Source: Anaerotruncus rubiinfantis (GTDB taxonomy: Bacteria; Bacillota; Clostridia; Oscillospirales; Ruminococcaceae). From it: a stretch of 64,000 nt of DNA. Positions 51,478 to 59,607 of the stretch are shown one piece after another (positions within the stretch are counted from its first letter, which is position 1; each line of letters starts with the position of its first letter). A program made the translations under genes and the position numbers. A model generated the notes under the pieces. The model ran no database searches. It saw nothing but the letters and a program-made list of their open reading frames with translations, and was not told where the DNA came from. The stretch spans positions 62,001 to 126,000 of the forward strand of contig NZ_FKLA01000007.1 in the NCBI RefSeq assembly GCF_900078395.1. Direction: 5' to 3'.

Positions 51478-51948
51478 AATGTGGTTAACACCTCCGGTAT
51501 TATTTTGAACGGGCGGGATTGCGTTTATACCATGCCAAACTTTTCTTTTGATCCTTTTTTGTCCATGATTTTCCTTTTTCTTTGCCTTGTCCGGGTCCTT
51601 CTGCAAAACCTCCCTTACCCCCACAAAAAACAGCAGGACGGCGAACAGCTTGGAGAGCCACTCGGTTCCGAGGAAGTTTCCAATCCAGACCCCCGCGAAT
51701 ACCATCGGAAGCCCGGCCGCGATCGAGAGCCCCGCAGCCTTCCAGCTGACGAGCTTGTTTTTCGCGTGCAGGATAAGCGACAGCACCGCAATGGGCAGAA
51801 AGAAGATCAGGTTGATCCCCTGCGCGGCGAACTGGTCGTAACCACCATAGACTCGCAGGTAGAGCAGCAGGACGGTCCCGGCGCCCATGCCGAGCGAACC
51901 GAGCAGCCCGCTTGCCAGCGAGACCACCCCAATAAGCAGCCAGCTCAT
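50704..51948 (-). CDS. Open frame joining a TauE/SafE half-transporter to the M23 peptidase
   Basis: The 414-codon frame has no stop between a TauE/SafE-type membrane half (residues 1 to about 113: LLGSLGMGAGTVLLLYLRVYGGYDQFAAQGINL) and the SpoIIQ-like M23 protein. The joining stretch (about 114-157) is Lys/Arg/Asn-rich and reads like untranslated leader. It contains the GGAGG RBS of the M23 start, so two proteins are more likely than one fusion. The start ATG overlaps the stop of the upstream TauE/SafE gene (51945-51948). TauE/SafE proteins export sulfite, sulfoacetate or related anions. The two half-size genes together equal one normal transporter. Confidence 0.55.
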   Translation of the reverse strand: MSWLLIGVVSLASGLLGSLGMGAGTVLLLYLRVYGGYDQFAAQGINLIFFLPIAVLSLILHAKNKLVSWKAAGLSIAAGLPMVFAGVWIGNFLGTEWLSKLFAVLLFFVGVREVLQKDPDKAKKKENHGQKRIKRKVWHGINAIPPVQNNTGGVNHIMNDSYNPKSKFSKFMAGKGFYIALAICVVGAGTAAWVAVDKTISRIDDSNSQIIEQQAPAASKEPAYGFPDLEEAGKAQNDVKVPSSSSSSATASSSSQAASSEEQKQSEEVAAQPAPQPSSYVLPISGEIFAPYSNGELVKNVTLKEWRTHDGIDIKSDKGTQVKAASDGKVSAVRDDPLWGMTIEILHEDGVTSVYCGLAKDVTVKQGDKVKVGQAIGVIGDIPCEISLDPHLHFAMKSDGKWVDPLKAMGKVVE

Positions 51949-52295
51949 TGGAAAAGCAGCCGTACGGCCGAATAGAGCACGATTCCCCCAAACACCCGGT
52001 GCAGCCAGACCGTTTTGATCTTCGGCAGCAGCCAGGCGCCGATTCCAGCGCCCAGAAGCCCGAGCGGCAGAAACTGTGCGGCGCTCATGAGATCCATGTG
52101 GCCGAACGAAAGGTAGAGCATGCTGCTCACGGCCGAAAGCGGCAGGATCACCGCGATCGAAGTGGCGTGGGACTTTTCAGCAGGCAGGCCGTCCTTGTGC
52201 AGCATCGGGACGACGACCATGCCGCCGCCCGCGCCAAACAGGCCGTTTAAAAGCCCGGCGACCGCGCCGGTCAGGAGGAATTTGCACTTCTTCAG
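51945..52295 (-). CDS. TauE/SafE family half-transporter, N-terminal half
   Basis: About 116 residues with hydrophobic helices. FLLTGAVAGLLNGLFGAGGGMVVVPML is the family signature. The start is uncertain. AAAGGAG (52310-52304) lies 8 nt before a CTG at 52295. A GTG at 52304 overlaps the RBS, and the ATG at 52382 falls inside the upp terminator. It couples (ATGA) to the second TauE/SafE half. The pair likely assemble as one sulfite/organic-sulfonate-type exporter. Confidence 0.75.
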   Translation of the reverse strand: MKKCKFLLTGAVAGLLNGLFGAGGGMVVVPMLHKDGLPAEKSHATSIAVILPLSAVSSMLYLSFGHMDLMSAAQFLPLGLLGAGIGAWLLPKIKTVWLHRVFGGIVLYSAVRLLFQ

Positions 52296-52354
52296 GGGGA
52301 ACACTCCTTTTGCGGAAAAGTTGGCGGTAGAACTCTCAGCAGCATTTTTGCAAC

Positions 52355-52399
52355 AAAAAAAGACGCTGCATGGAACTAGCATTCCATACAGCGCCTCTC
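52355..52399 (-). terminator. Terminator of upp
   Basis: On the minus strand GAGGCGCTGTATGGAA and TTCCATGCAGCGTC form a long stem, followed by a run of seven T. Confidence 0.88.
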
Positions 52400-52416
52400 T
52401 TATGCAGTTTTAAAAT

Positions 52417-53049
52417 TTATTTGGTGCCGAAAATCCGGTCGCCGGCGTCGCCCAGGCCGGGCACGATGTATTTGTTTTCGTTGAGTTTTTCATCCAGCGC
52501 ACCGCAGTAGATCTGCACATCCGGGTGCTTTGCCGTAAGCGCTTCGATGCCTTCCGGCGCGGCGATGATGCACATGAATTTGATGTTTTTGCAGCCGTGG
52601 GCCTTGAGCTGGTCGATCGCGTCAATCGCGGAACCGCCGGTTGCGAGCATCGGATCGAGCACGATGATATCCCGCTCTTCGATATCGGCAGGCAGCTTGC
52701 AGTAATATTCAACCGGCTCGCAGGTGTCATGGTCGCGGTACATGCCGATGTGGCCAACCTTCGCAGCGGGGACGAGCTGTAACAGGCCGTCCACCATACC
52801 GAGCCCCGCACGCAGGATCGGAACAAACGCAATTTTGCGCCCGGAGATGACATTTGCCTTTGCAATGCAGATCGGGGTCTCGATCTCGACCGTCTTGGTC
52901 GGCAGGTCACGGGTAGCTTCATAGCACATGAGCATCGCGACTTCGTTGATCAGCTCGCGGAACTCTTTGGAGCCGGTGTTCTTGTCGCGCAGGAGGGTGA
53001 CCTTGTGCTGGATCAGCGGATGATCCATAATAAACGGTTTGTTTGCCAT
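52417..53049 (-). CDS. upp: Uracil phosphoribosyltransferase
   Basis: 210 residues, full length. Makes UMP from uracil and PRPP (pyrimidine salvage). The PRPP loop is [19 protein letters not shown], and the uracil-binding end reads [17 protein letters not shown]. The N-terminal [25 protein letters not shown] is typical. RBS AAGGGGAC precedes the ATG. rpiB lies 36 nt upstream on the same strand, likely one operon. Confidence 0.97.
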   Translation of the reverse strand: MANKPFIMDHPLIQHKVTLLRDKNTGSKEFRELINEVAMLMCYEATRDLPTKTVEIETPICIAKANVISGRKIAFVPILRAGLGMVDGLLQLVPAAKVGHIGMYRDHDTCEPVEYYCKLPADIEERDIIVLDPMLATGGSAIDAIDQLKAHGCKNIKFMCIIAAPEGIEALTAKHPDVQIYCGALDEKLNENKYIVPGLGDAGDRIFGTK

Positions 53050-53085
53050 AATAAACGTCCCCTTACTTTCATGATTCAGATCGAT

Positions 53086-53523
53086 TTATCGGTTCTCGAT
53101 CACAGTCAGTTTATCAATGCGGCGCTGATGGCGGCCGCCTTCAAATGGAGTATGTAAAAATACGTCGACCAGTTCGATGGCAAGCCCCGCCCCGACCACA
53201 CGACCGCCCATACACAGGGCGTTGGCGTCATTGTGGGCGCGGGTATATTTTGCGCTGAAATAATCCGAACAGCAGGCCGCGCGGATACCTTTCACCTTGT
53301 TGGCGGCCATCGAAATGCCGATGCCGGTGCCGCAGAAGAGCAGCGCCTTTTCACATTCGCCGGAAACAACCGCATCGCATGCGGGAAGGGCCATATCCGA
53401 ATAGTCACAGGAAGCTTCGCTGTAGGTGCCAAAGTCCTTATAAGCGATCTTCTGCTCATCCAGCCAGCGCCGGACCTCCTCCTTGAGGGCAAATCCGCCG
53501 TGATCGGCAGCCAAAGCTATCAT
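53086..53523 (-). CDS. rpiB: Ribose-5-phosphate isomerase B
   Basis: 145 residues. ATG at 53523 is chosen, 9 nt after AGGAG. An ATG at 53532 abuts the RBS. The signature IALAADHGGFALKEEV, the catalytic Cys in LFCGTGIGISMAANK and the NDANALCMGGRVVG segment identify RpiB/LacAB. It interconverts ribose-5-P and ribulose-5-P. It lies after tsaB, whose frame-shifted 3' end now overlaps the rpiB start by 68 nt. Confidence 0.95.
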   Translation of the reverse strand: MIALAADHGGFALKEEVRRWLDEQKIAYKDFGTYSEASCDYSDMALPACDAVVSGECEKALLFCGTGIGISMAANKVKGIRAACCSDYFSAKYTRAHNDANALCMGGRVVGAGLAIELVDVFLHTPFEGGRHQRRIDKLTVIENR

Positions 53524-54289
53524 TGTCTCCATCTCCTAATCCAATCTGCAGTTTTAAGCATTCTTTTGTTTTGCCAGCAGTTCCCGTTCCGCCTGCGGCA
53601 AACGCAGGTAGGCGGGGGCCAGCGCATCCGGCGCGACCGTGCCGCCCCGCGCGGCAATCCGCTGCGCGGCTAGCGCCACTCGCGGCAATCCGCTGCGCGG
53701 CTAGCGCCACTGAAGCGGCGCGCGTGAAGCGCGCTGCGGGCGAAACGAGCCCCAGTCCGGGCAACTCGTCTTTGAGAATAGTATAGCACATTTTTGCGCC
53801 GTCTCCAACCAGCAAAACACAAGTTCCGAGATTTTTCAGCCGCGTGGAAAGCTCTTTAATGGTGATCGCCTCATCGGGCGCAAGGCGGATGAGCACGCCG
53901 TCCTTCCAGCGGAAGAGCGCGGTATAAACCTGCGAGCAGCGCGCGTCGAGCACCGGCGCGACCACGCAGTCCGGCCCGCAGAGGTTCCATGCGAGCGCCT
54001 CCAGCGTCGAAACGCCGGCACAGGGCTTTTCCAGCGCGTGTGCCATGCCCTTGACCGCGGAAAGCCCGATGCGCAGCCCGGTGAAGGAGCCCGGCCCTTC
54101 GGTGACGGCAAAGAGGCCGATTTCTGAAAGCGCAACGCGGGTCTGCGTAAGCAGGCTCTCGACCATCGGCATGATCGTCTGGGAATGGGTGAGGTTTACA
54201 TTCCCGTAAAATTCCCCGAGCAGCTTGTCGTCCTCCAGGATGGCGCAGCTTGCCGACTGGGATGAGGTGTCCAGCGCAAGGATTTTCAA
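53456..54289 (-). CDS. tsaB: tRNA t6A biosynthesis protein TsaB, C-terminus altered by a 31-bp tandem duplication
   Basis: TsaB pairs with TsaD and TsaE to make t6A37 in tRNA. Residues 1 to about 205 look normal (MKILALDTSS, the TEGPGSFTGLRIGLSAVKG block, PVLDARCSQVYTALF). The 31-bp segment 53650-53680 is repeated exactly at 53681-53711. Removing one copy restores a frame that reads RGGTVAPDALAPAYLRLPQ and ends KQKNA at a stop at 53556-53554, which is the TsaB C-terminus expected from relatives. With the duplication the frame shifts, codes an unrelated Arg/Gly-rich tail and runs into rpiB. The gene is essential in many bacteria, so the change may be an error, recent, or tolerated. Overlaps tsaE by 4 nt. 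Confidence 0.85.
   Translation of the reverse strand: MKILALDTSSQSASCAILEDDKLLGEFYGNVNLTHSQTIMPMVESLLTQTRVALSEIGLFAVTEGPGSFTGLRIGLSAVKGMAHALEKPCAGVSTLEALAWNLCGPDCVVAPVLDARCSQVYTALFRWKDGVLIRLAPDEAITIKELSTRLKNLGTCVLLVGDGAKMCYTILKDELPGLGLVSPAARFTRAASVALAAQRIAASGASRAADCRAGRHGRAGCAGPRLPAFAAGGTGTAGKTKECLKLQIGLGDGDNDSFGCRSRRICPQGGGPALAG
53650..53711. repeat. Perfect 31-bp tandem duplication inside tsaB
   Basis: Copies 53650-53680 and 53681-53711 are identical. 31 is not a multiple of three, so the reading frame of tsaB is shifted. Confidence 0.97.
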
Positions 54290-54711
54290 AACCGTTCCCC
54301 CTCGATGGTGATTTCCCGGGTGTTGTCGTCGATCCGCGCAAGGGTCAGCGCGATCGTCCCGGGCGGCAGCGCCGATTCAATGTTTTCGCTCCATTCGATG
54401 AAAAGCACGCCGCCCTGGTCGAGATAATCGAAAAATCCAGTGGAGTAGAGCTCGTCGAAGCCGGAGACACGATACATATCGAAATGATAAAGCGGAATAT
54501 TACCATTTGTATATTCGTGAACCAAAGCAAAAGTGGGGCTGGACACGTCGTCCACAAGCCCCAGTCCGCGAGCCAGTCCGCGTGCAAAGGCGGTTTTGCC
54601 CATGCCCATGCCGCCCCGGCAGGCGACGACGTCGCCCGGGCGCAGCTCGGCGGCAAAACCGGCCGCGAATTGTTCGGTTTCAGCGGTGGAATGGCTGGTG
54701 AAGGTGATCAA
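54286..54711 (-). CDS. tsaE: tRNA t6A biosynthesis ATPase TsaE
   Basis: 141 residues. TTG at 54711 is 8 nt after GGAGG. An in-frame TTG at 54726 overlaps the RBS. The P-loop is GGMGMGKTAFARG, the next family block is VSSPTFALVHEY, and the end has the Trp in FIEWSENI. It is the ATPase that recharges the TsaBD complex. tsaB overlaps it (ATGA), a standard pairing. Confidence 0.94.
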   Translation of the reverse strand: MITFTSHSTAETEQFAAGFAAELRPGDVVACRGGMGMGKTAFARGLARGLGLVDDVSSPTFALVHEYTNGNIPLYHFDMYRVSGFDELYSTGFFDYLDQGGVLFIEWSENIESALPPGTIALTLARIDDNTREITIEGERF

Positions 54712-54776
54712 TGCGCTGGCCTCCAAAAAATATAAAGTTTTCGCCCGCCTTTTTCAAAAAGCGGCAGGGCGGCGCC

Positions 54777-56444
54777 TTAGAATAGACCGGAGATGTGCCC
54801 GTCCGCGTCGACGTCGATGCCGAAGGCGGCGGGTGCTTTCGGCAGGCCCGGCATGGTCATGATGTCGCCGGTGAGCGCCACAATGAAGCCCGCGCCGGCC
54901 GAGAGCCGGATCTCCTTGACGTTGATGGTGAAGCCCTTCGGGCGGCCGAGCTTCGCCGGGTCGTCCGAGAGGGAATACTGGGTCTTGGCCATGCAGACCG
55001 GCAGGTCCGCGCAGCCGAGTTTATCAATTTCCGCAATCATCTTTTCCGCGGCGGCGGAGTAATTCACCCCGTCCGCGCCGTAGATTTCCTTGCAGATCGT
55101 CTCGATCTTCGCCTTGACCGGCAGCGCCGTGTCATAAAGGGTGTGGAAGTTGGCCGGGTCTTCGCAGGCGTCGATCACCGCTTTCGCGAGCGCGACACCG
55201 CCTTCGCCGCCCTTCGCGAACACTTCGGACAGCGCGAACCGGCAGCCGGTCTTGGCGCAGAAATCGGACAGCACCGCGATCTCCTCATCCGTATCGGTCC
55301 CGAAGCGGTTGATGGCGACCACGACCGGCACGCCGTATTTCTGCATGTTCTCAACGTGTGCTTCCAGGTTCACAAGCCCTTTTTTGAGCGCTTCCACGTT
55401 TGGCTCGGAAACCTGGGATTTCGGCACGCCGCCGTTATATTTGAGCGCACGCATCGTGGCGACCAGTACGATCGCACTTGGCGCGATGCCCGCGAAGCGG
55501 CATTTGATGTCGAGGAACTTCTCAGCGCCGAGGTCGGAACCGAAACCCGCCTCGGTGATCGTGTAGTCAGCCAGCTTGAGCGCCAGTTTGGTCGCCCGAA
55601 TTGAGTTGCATCCGTGCGCGATGTTTGCAAACGGGCCGCCGTGCATCAGGGCCGGCGTATTTTCGAGCGTCTGCACCAGGTTCGGTTTGAGCGCGTCTTT
55701 GAGCAGGGCTGCCATCGCGCCCTGTGCCTGCAGGTCACGGGCGTAGACTGGTTCATTACTATAAGTATAAGCAACAAGAATATTTCCTAAACGTTTTTTC
55801 AAATCTTCGAGATCGGATGCCAGACAGAGGATCGCCATGACTTCGGAAGCGACCGTGATCATGAAGCCGTCCTCCCGCGGCACGCCGTTGACTTTGCCGC
55901 CAAGACCGACGATGACGTTGCGCAGTGCACGGTCGTTCATATCGAGGCACCGTTTGACCAGAATCCGGCGCTGGTCAATTCCGAGCGAGTTGCCCTGCTG
56001 CATATGGTTGTCAAGCAGTGCGCAGAGCAGGTTGTTGGCCGAGGTGATCGCGTGCATGTCACCGGTAAAATGCAGGTTGATGTCCTCCATCGGCACAACC
56101 TGTGCATAGCCGCCGCCCGCCGCGCCGCCTTTGATGCCGAATACCGGCCCGAGCGACGGTTCGCGCAGCGCGATAATTGCCTTTTTGCCGAGCTTCTGCA
56201 TCGCCTGGCCAAGGCCCACGGTGGTGGTGGTTTTGCCCTCGCCTGCCGGAGTGGGATTGATTGCGGTCACAAGCACCAGCTTGCCGTCCGGCTTGTCCGC
56301 CAGGCGGGAATAGATGGATTCTGCGAGCTTCGCTTTGTAGCGGCCGTATGGCTCCAACTCGTCCGGAAGGATTCCGAGCCGCCCGGCAATTTCACTGACC
56401 GGCAGCATTTTGGCGCTTTGTGCAATTTCGATATCGCTCTTCAT
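54777..56444 (-). CDS. fhs: Formate-tetrahydrofolate ligase
   Basis: 555 residues, full size. It makes 10-formyl-THF from formate, ATP and THF, an entry to one-carbon metabolism and the methyl branch of the Wood-Ljungdahl pathway in acetogens. The ATP-binding loop is [18 protein letters not shown]. The N-terminal [18 protein letters not shown] and C-terminal [20 protein letters not shown] are typical. RBS GGAAGTC lies before the ATG. It follows rodA by 22 nt on the same strand. No other Wood-Ljungdahl gene is in the window. Confidence 0.97.
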   Translation of the reverse strand: MKSDIEIAQSAKMLPVSEIAGRLGILPDELEPYGRYKAKLAESIYSRLADKPDGKLVLVTAINPTPAGEGKTTTTVGLGQAMQKLGKKAIIALREPSLGPVFGIKGGAAGGGYAQVVPMEDINLHFTGDMHAITSANNLLCALLDNHMQQGNSLGIDQRRILVKRCLDMNDRALRNVIVGLGGKVNGVPREDGFMITVASEVMAILCLASDLEDLKKRLGNILVAYTYSNEPVYARDLQAQGAMAALLKDALKPNLVQTLENTPALMHGGPFANIAHGCNSIRATKLALKLADYTITEAGFGSDLGAEKFLDIKCRFAGIAPSAIVLVATMRALKYNGGVPKSQVSEPNVEALKKGLVNLEAHVENMQKYGVPVVVAINRFGTDTDEEIAVLSDFCAKTGCRFALSEVFAKGGEGGVALAKAVIDACEDPANFHTLYDTALPVKAKIETICKEIYGADGVNYSAAAEKMIAEIDKLGCADLPVCMAKTQYSLSDDPAKLGRPKGFTINVKEIRLSAGAGFIVALTGDIMTMPGLPKAPAAFGIDVDADGHISGLF

Positions 56445-56466
56445 CAGATGACTTCCTTTCCTTCTG

Positions 56467-57600
56467 CTATTTACTGAATAGATTCTTTAATGTGTGCATA
56501 TAGACCGACAGCACCAGCCCGATGCCCATATAGGAGGCGAGCACGGACGAACCGCCCGACGAGAGAAACGGCAACGTGATGCCGATGACCGGGAGCAGCG
56601 AGAGGCACATGCCGATGTTGACGACCACCTGGAAGGAGATCATTGAAAAGACCCCCACGCAGATGAGCTTGCCCTGAAGGTCCTGCGCCATCTGCGCGTC
56701 CGAAAGGACCCGGACGCAGAGCAGCGTGATCACCAACACCACGGCAAGGCTGCCGACAAACCCAAGCGACTCCCCGATAAATGAAAAGATAAAGTCATTA
56801 TGCATTTCCGGAACATACCGGTGGCTGCCGGAAAAAATCCCCTTGCCCCAGACCTTGCCGGAACCGATCGCAAGATTGGCCCAGTACTGCTGGTAGTAAT
56901 CCCCCTGCGGGTCGGCGGCATGCGGCTGCAAAAGGATCAAAAACCGCTGCCTCTGGAAATCGCTGAGGATAAAGAACCAAATAAAAGGAAAGGCGGCAAT
57001 CGCCGCGGCGATTGCACCGGCAATATATTTCCAGTTAATCCCCGCGGCAAAGACCATCCCGGCAAAGATCACGGCAAACACCAGCGCGGTGCCGTCATCC
57101 CCCTGGAGATGGACGAGCAAAATCGGCGCAGCGCCGTGCGCGCAGACGGCGAGGATGTTGTGCGGGCGGTTCAACTGCTCGCGCAGGATATGCAGATGGT
57201 AGGCAAGAGTGATGATAAAAGAGATCTTGAGAATTTCGGTTGGCTGGAAGGTAAAGCCGCCGGGCAGCACAAACCAGGATTTGTCGTCCGGGCGCAGCTC
57301 GGCTCCGACCCCAAAAAAGAAGGTCAGGATCACCAGCAGATAGGCGAGCGGCGCGTGCAGTTTCCACAGGCGGGCCATCTCGTGATAGTCGAGCTTGGAA
57401 AGGATGATCGCGGCAATGCCGCCCAGGCCGGTGGCGCCGATCTGGACGAGTATTTTGCGCAGGCCGATGTCGACCAGCCCGGAATAGGCGATCCCACAGA
57501 TGAGCACGACGCTGAAAGCGGAAAGGGAAAGGCACAAAAACCAGAGCCATTTATCGGTCTGCCGGATATATGAGGCAATGGAACGAAAGAATTTTTTCAT
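56467..57600 (-). CDS. rodA: RodA/FtsW-type peptidoglycan glycosyltransferase (SEDS)
   Basis: 377 residues and about ten membrane helices. The catalytic Asp region is [18 protein letters not shown] and the late [10 protein letters not shown] plus [16 protein letters not shown] are SEDS hallmarks. Length and lack of a long tail fit RodA better than FtsW. It polymerises glycan strands together with a class B PBP. ATG at 57600 follows GGAAAG. In many clostridia rodA sits in the mre-min-mgsA cluster, but here it heads a transcript with fhs, 54 kb from the PBP/mgsA genes. Confidence 0.92.
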   Translation of the reverse strand: MKKFFRSIASYIRQTDKWLWFLCLSLSAFSVVLICGIAYSGLVDIGLRKILVQIGATGLGGIAAIILSKLDYHEMARLWKLHAPLAYLLVILTFFFGVGAELRPDDKSWFVLPGGFTFQPTEILKISFIITLAYHLHILREQLNRPHNILAVCAHGAAPILLVHLQGDDGTALVFAVIFAGMVFAAGINWKYIAGAIAAAIAAFPFIWFFILSDFQRQRFLILLQPHAADPQGDYYQQYWANLAIGSGKVWGKGIFSGSHRYVPEMHNDFIFSFIGESLGFVGSLAVVLVITLLCVRVLSDAQMAQDLQGKLICVGVFSMISFQVVVNIGMCLSLLPVIGITLPFLSSGGSSVLASYMGIGLVLSVYMHTLKNLFSK

Positions 57601-58063
57601 ATGCAAATGCTTTCCGGCCTGAAGGAATTTCCCTGAGGCCTTGCGGGAGGACTTTTTTGTCGAATGACCAATCCCTATTATATAGAATCCTCCGGCAAAT
57701 TACAACCGGCAGCCCCTGAAAAAAGCGGAAAACGGGGATTGGATTATCCGCTCCTGAAGGGCGTCCGCTTCCTTGACAGGAGACGGGACAACGCGGGTGA
57801 AAACAGATGGAAAAGCGAAAGCTGCTTGGTTAGGCAAAAATCTGCGCGGGACGAATCTTTTTACGCCGCGCATTTCGACATATATCGCCTGGTTAATTGA
57901 CATTTTCCATTTTTATGATAAACTTATTTGGTATAGGTACACAGATCGCTGCGCGCAAAAATATATTCGGACAAAGGATGAAACAGCCATTGCTTTTCTG
58001 ATGGCTCAGCGGATATTTCTTGTCAGTTCCATCTAAAGAAATGTCCTATGAGGTAGAGATAAA
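57601..58063. promoter_or_regulatory. Divergent spacer with promoters for rodA and for the double-GntR gene
   Basis: On the minus strand TTGTAA (57705-57700), a 17-nt spacer and TATAAT (57682-57677) lead to rodA. On the plus strand TTGACA (57897-57902), a 16-nt spacer and TAAACT (57919-57924) lead to the regulator at 58064. A run of frames in between has no RBS or family match. AT content rises toward 58 kb. Confidence 0.6.
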
Positions 58064-59533
58064 ATGAAATACGATAAATTTCAATATGACAGAATATTTG
58101 AAATTTTAAAGAACAAGATCGAATCCGGCTTGATGCCAAAAGGCACTGCGCTCCCCTCCTATGCCGATCTTTGCAGGGAGTACAAAGTCTCCAATAAAAC
58201 GATACGCCGTGTGGTAGCAATGCTGATTGAAGCAGGGCTGATTGAGACGAAAGAGCGGCAGCTTTCTGTGGTTATTTTTGATCAGGCAAACCCGGAGAGC
58301 AATTCTGCGGATAATTTGGAAAAACCCGATATCCCGGTTATGACAGATATCCTAAAAACAGCGGAAATTCTCTGCTATCCGCTCATATGCCATGGGATTT
58401 CTCTGTGCGGCAAGAACGATTGGGATATTCCCGAAAAAATAGTTCGGCAATTGAATCCCAAACAGCCAAAACTCTTTTGGAAAAACTCGAAACGATTCTG
58501 GCGGTTTTTTATTGCCAGATGCGAAAATGAGTTAAGCCTTCATGCGGTTGACGCTCTCGGCTTTTTAGAACTGGAATATAGGGAAAGCAATTTTGGATCG
58601 CGTGTCGCATATCAGCGGGCGCTCATCGATTTTATAAACAAAAGCAGAATCGCGACTCCTGCAAGCGATGTGATCAGAAATTTCCTTACAGAGATTCACA
58701 GGATTACGATCTCACGGCATGATTTTCAATGTTACGTTCCCGCCGATTCCCCCTTTCGTATCGGTGTTCAGGGCCTTGATAAATGGATGAAAACAGCGGA
58801 AGTGCGTTATTCCAGCATATATCTGGATATTCTGGGACTTATTGCTATCGGCTATTATCAGCCTGGAGACAGGCTGCCGTCTCATGCTCAGATGCAGAAA
58901 CAATACGGCGTCAGTGTGAACACGACTACGCAGGCTATCCAATGCCTGCAAAAATGGGGAGTTGTGGAAGCAACTCGAGGCAGAGGGATTTTTGTATCTG
59001 CCAATATACACGCGTTAAACGAGATCCCTTTGGACCCGCGGTTAATCGCCAGCCACATCAGAAGGTACTTTGAGTGTTTGGAGCTGCTTTCCCTTACGGT
59101 GGAAGGGGTAGCTTACCATGTTGCGAATCATGCCTCCCGCGCACAGATGCAGGATTTCATTCGGAATTTGGATGCCGCGAAAAAAAACATGGATTTATAT
59201 CAGCCAGCGCCGATTATTCTGCTGGAATTTTTGACAGAGCAGATTCCATATGAAGCGCTGCAATCAATCTATCGGATTATACTCAAGAACTATCGAATTG
59301 GCCGAAAGATACCGGGACTGATAAACAGCGCCAATGCATCTGGAAAACTTGAGATACACCGCAAGTGTGTAGAAGCTGCAAACACACTGCTTGTCGGAGA
59401 TCAAAGCGCGTTTGCAAAACAAGCCTCGGAAATGTTCGCGTACACCCATCGGCTTATCATTCAAGAGTGCAAAAGACTGGACTACTGGAAAACAGTTAAG
59501 GATATCTATGACGGCTCTCAGCTATGGAAATAA
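58064..59533 (+). CDS. Transcriptional regulator with two GntR-type winged-helix domains
   Basis: 489 residues. Residues about 8-72 form one GntR winged helix (YDRIFEILKNKIESGLMPKGTALPSYADL, then SNKTIRRVVAMLIEAGLI). Residues about 250-313 form a second (YLDILGLIAIGYYQPGDRLPSHAQMQ, SVNTTTQAIQCLQKWGVVEATRGRGIFV). Each is followed by an all-helical region of about 170 residues with no recognised fold. Most GntR proteins have one DNA-binding domain and dimerise, so this chain would carry two operator-binding units. It is 74 nt upstream of a histidine kinase gene and in the same direction, and probably acts with it. It is richer in AT than the core genes to the left. Confidence 0.88.
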   Translation: MKYDKFQYDRIFEILKNKIESGLMPKGTALPSYADLCREYKVSNKTIRRVVAMLIEAGLIETKERQLSVVIFDQANPESNSADNLEKPDIPVMTDILKTAEILCYPLICHGISLCGKNDWDIPEKIVRQLNPKQPKLFWKNSKRFWRFFIARCENELSLHAVDALGFLELEYRESNFGSRVAYQRALIDFINKSRIATPASDVIRNFLTEIHRITISRHDFQCYVPADSPFRIGVQGLDKWMKTAEVRYSSIYLDILGLIAIGYYQPGDRLPSHAQMQKQYGVSVNTTTQAIQCLQKWGVVEATRGRGIFVSANIHALNEIPLDPRLIASHIRRYFECLELLSLTVEGVAYHVANHASRAQMQDFIRNLDAAKKNMDLYQPAPIILLEFLTEQIPYEALQSIYRIILKNYRIGRKIPGLINSANASGKLEIHRKCVEAANTLLVGDQSAFAKQASEMFAYTHRLIIQECKRLDYWKTVKDIYDGSQLWK

Positions 59534-59607
59534 TTTTTTGGTGAACCCGGAAATATATCTGGTACAAATGTGGCGGGATTCTATGCCGAGGGGGCCGGAG
59601 GAACAAA

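Noticed and set aside
57700..58030. Protein-coding ORFs in the rodA-GntR spacer (57664-57900, 57773-58036)
   Set aside because: They lack ribosome-binding sites and family resemblance, and overlap the two divergent promoters.
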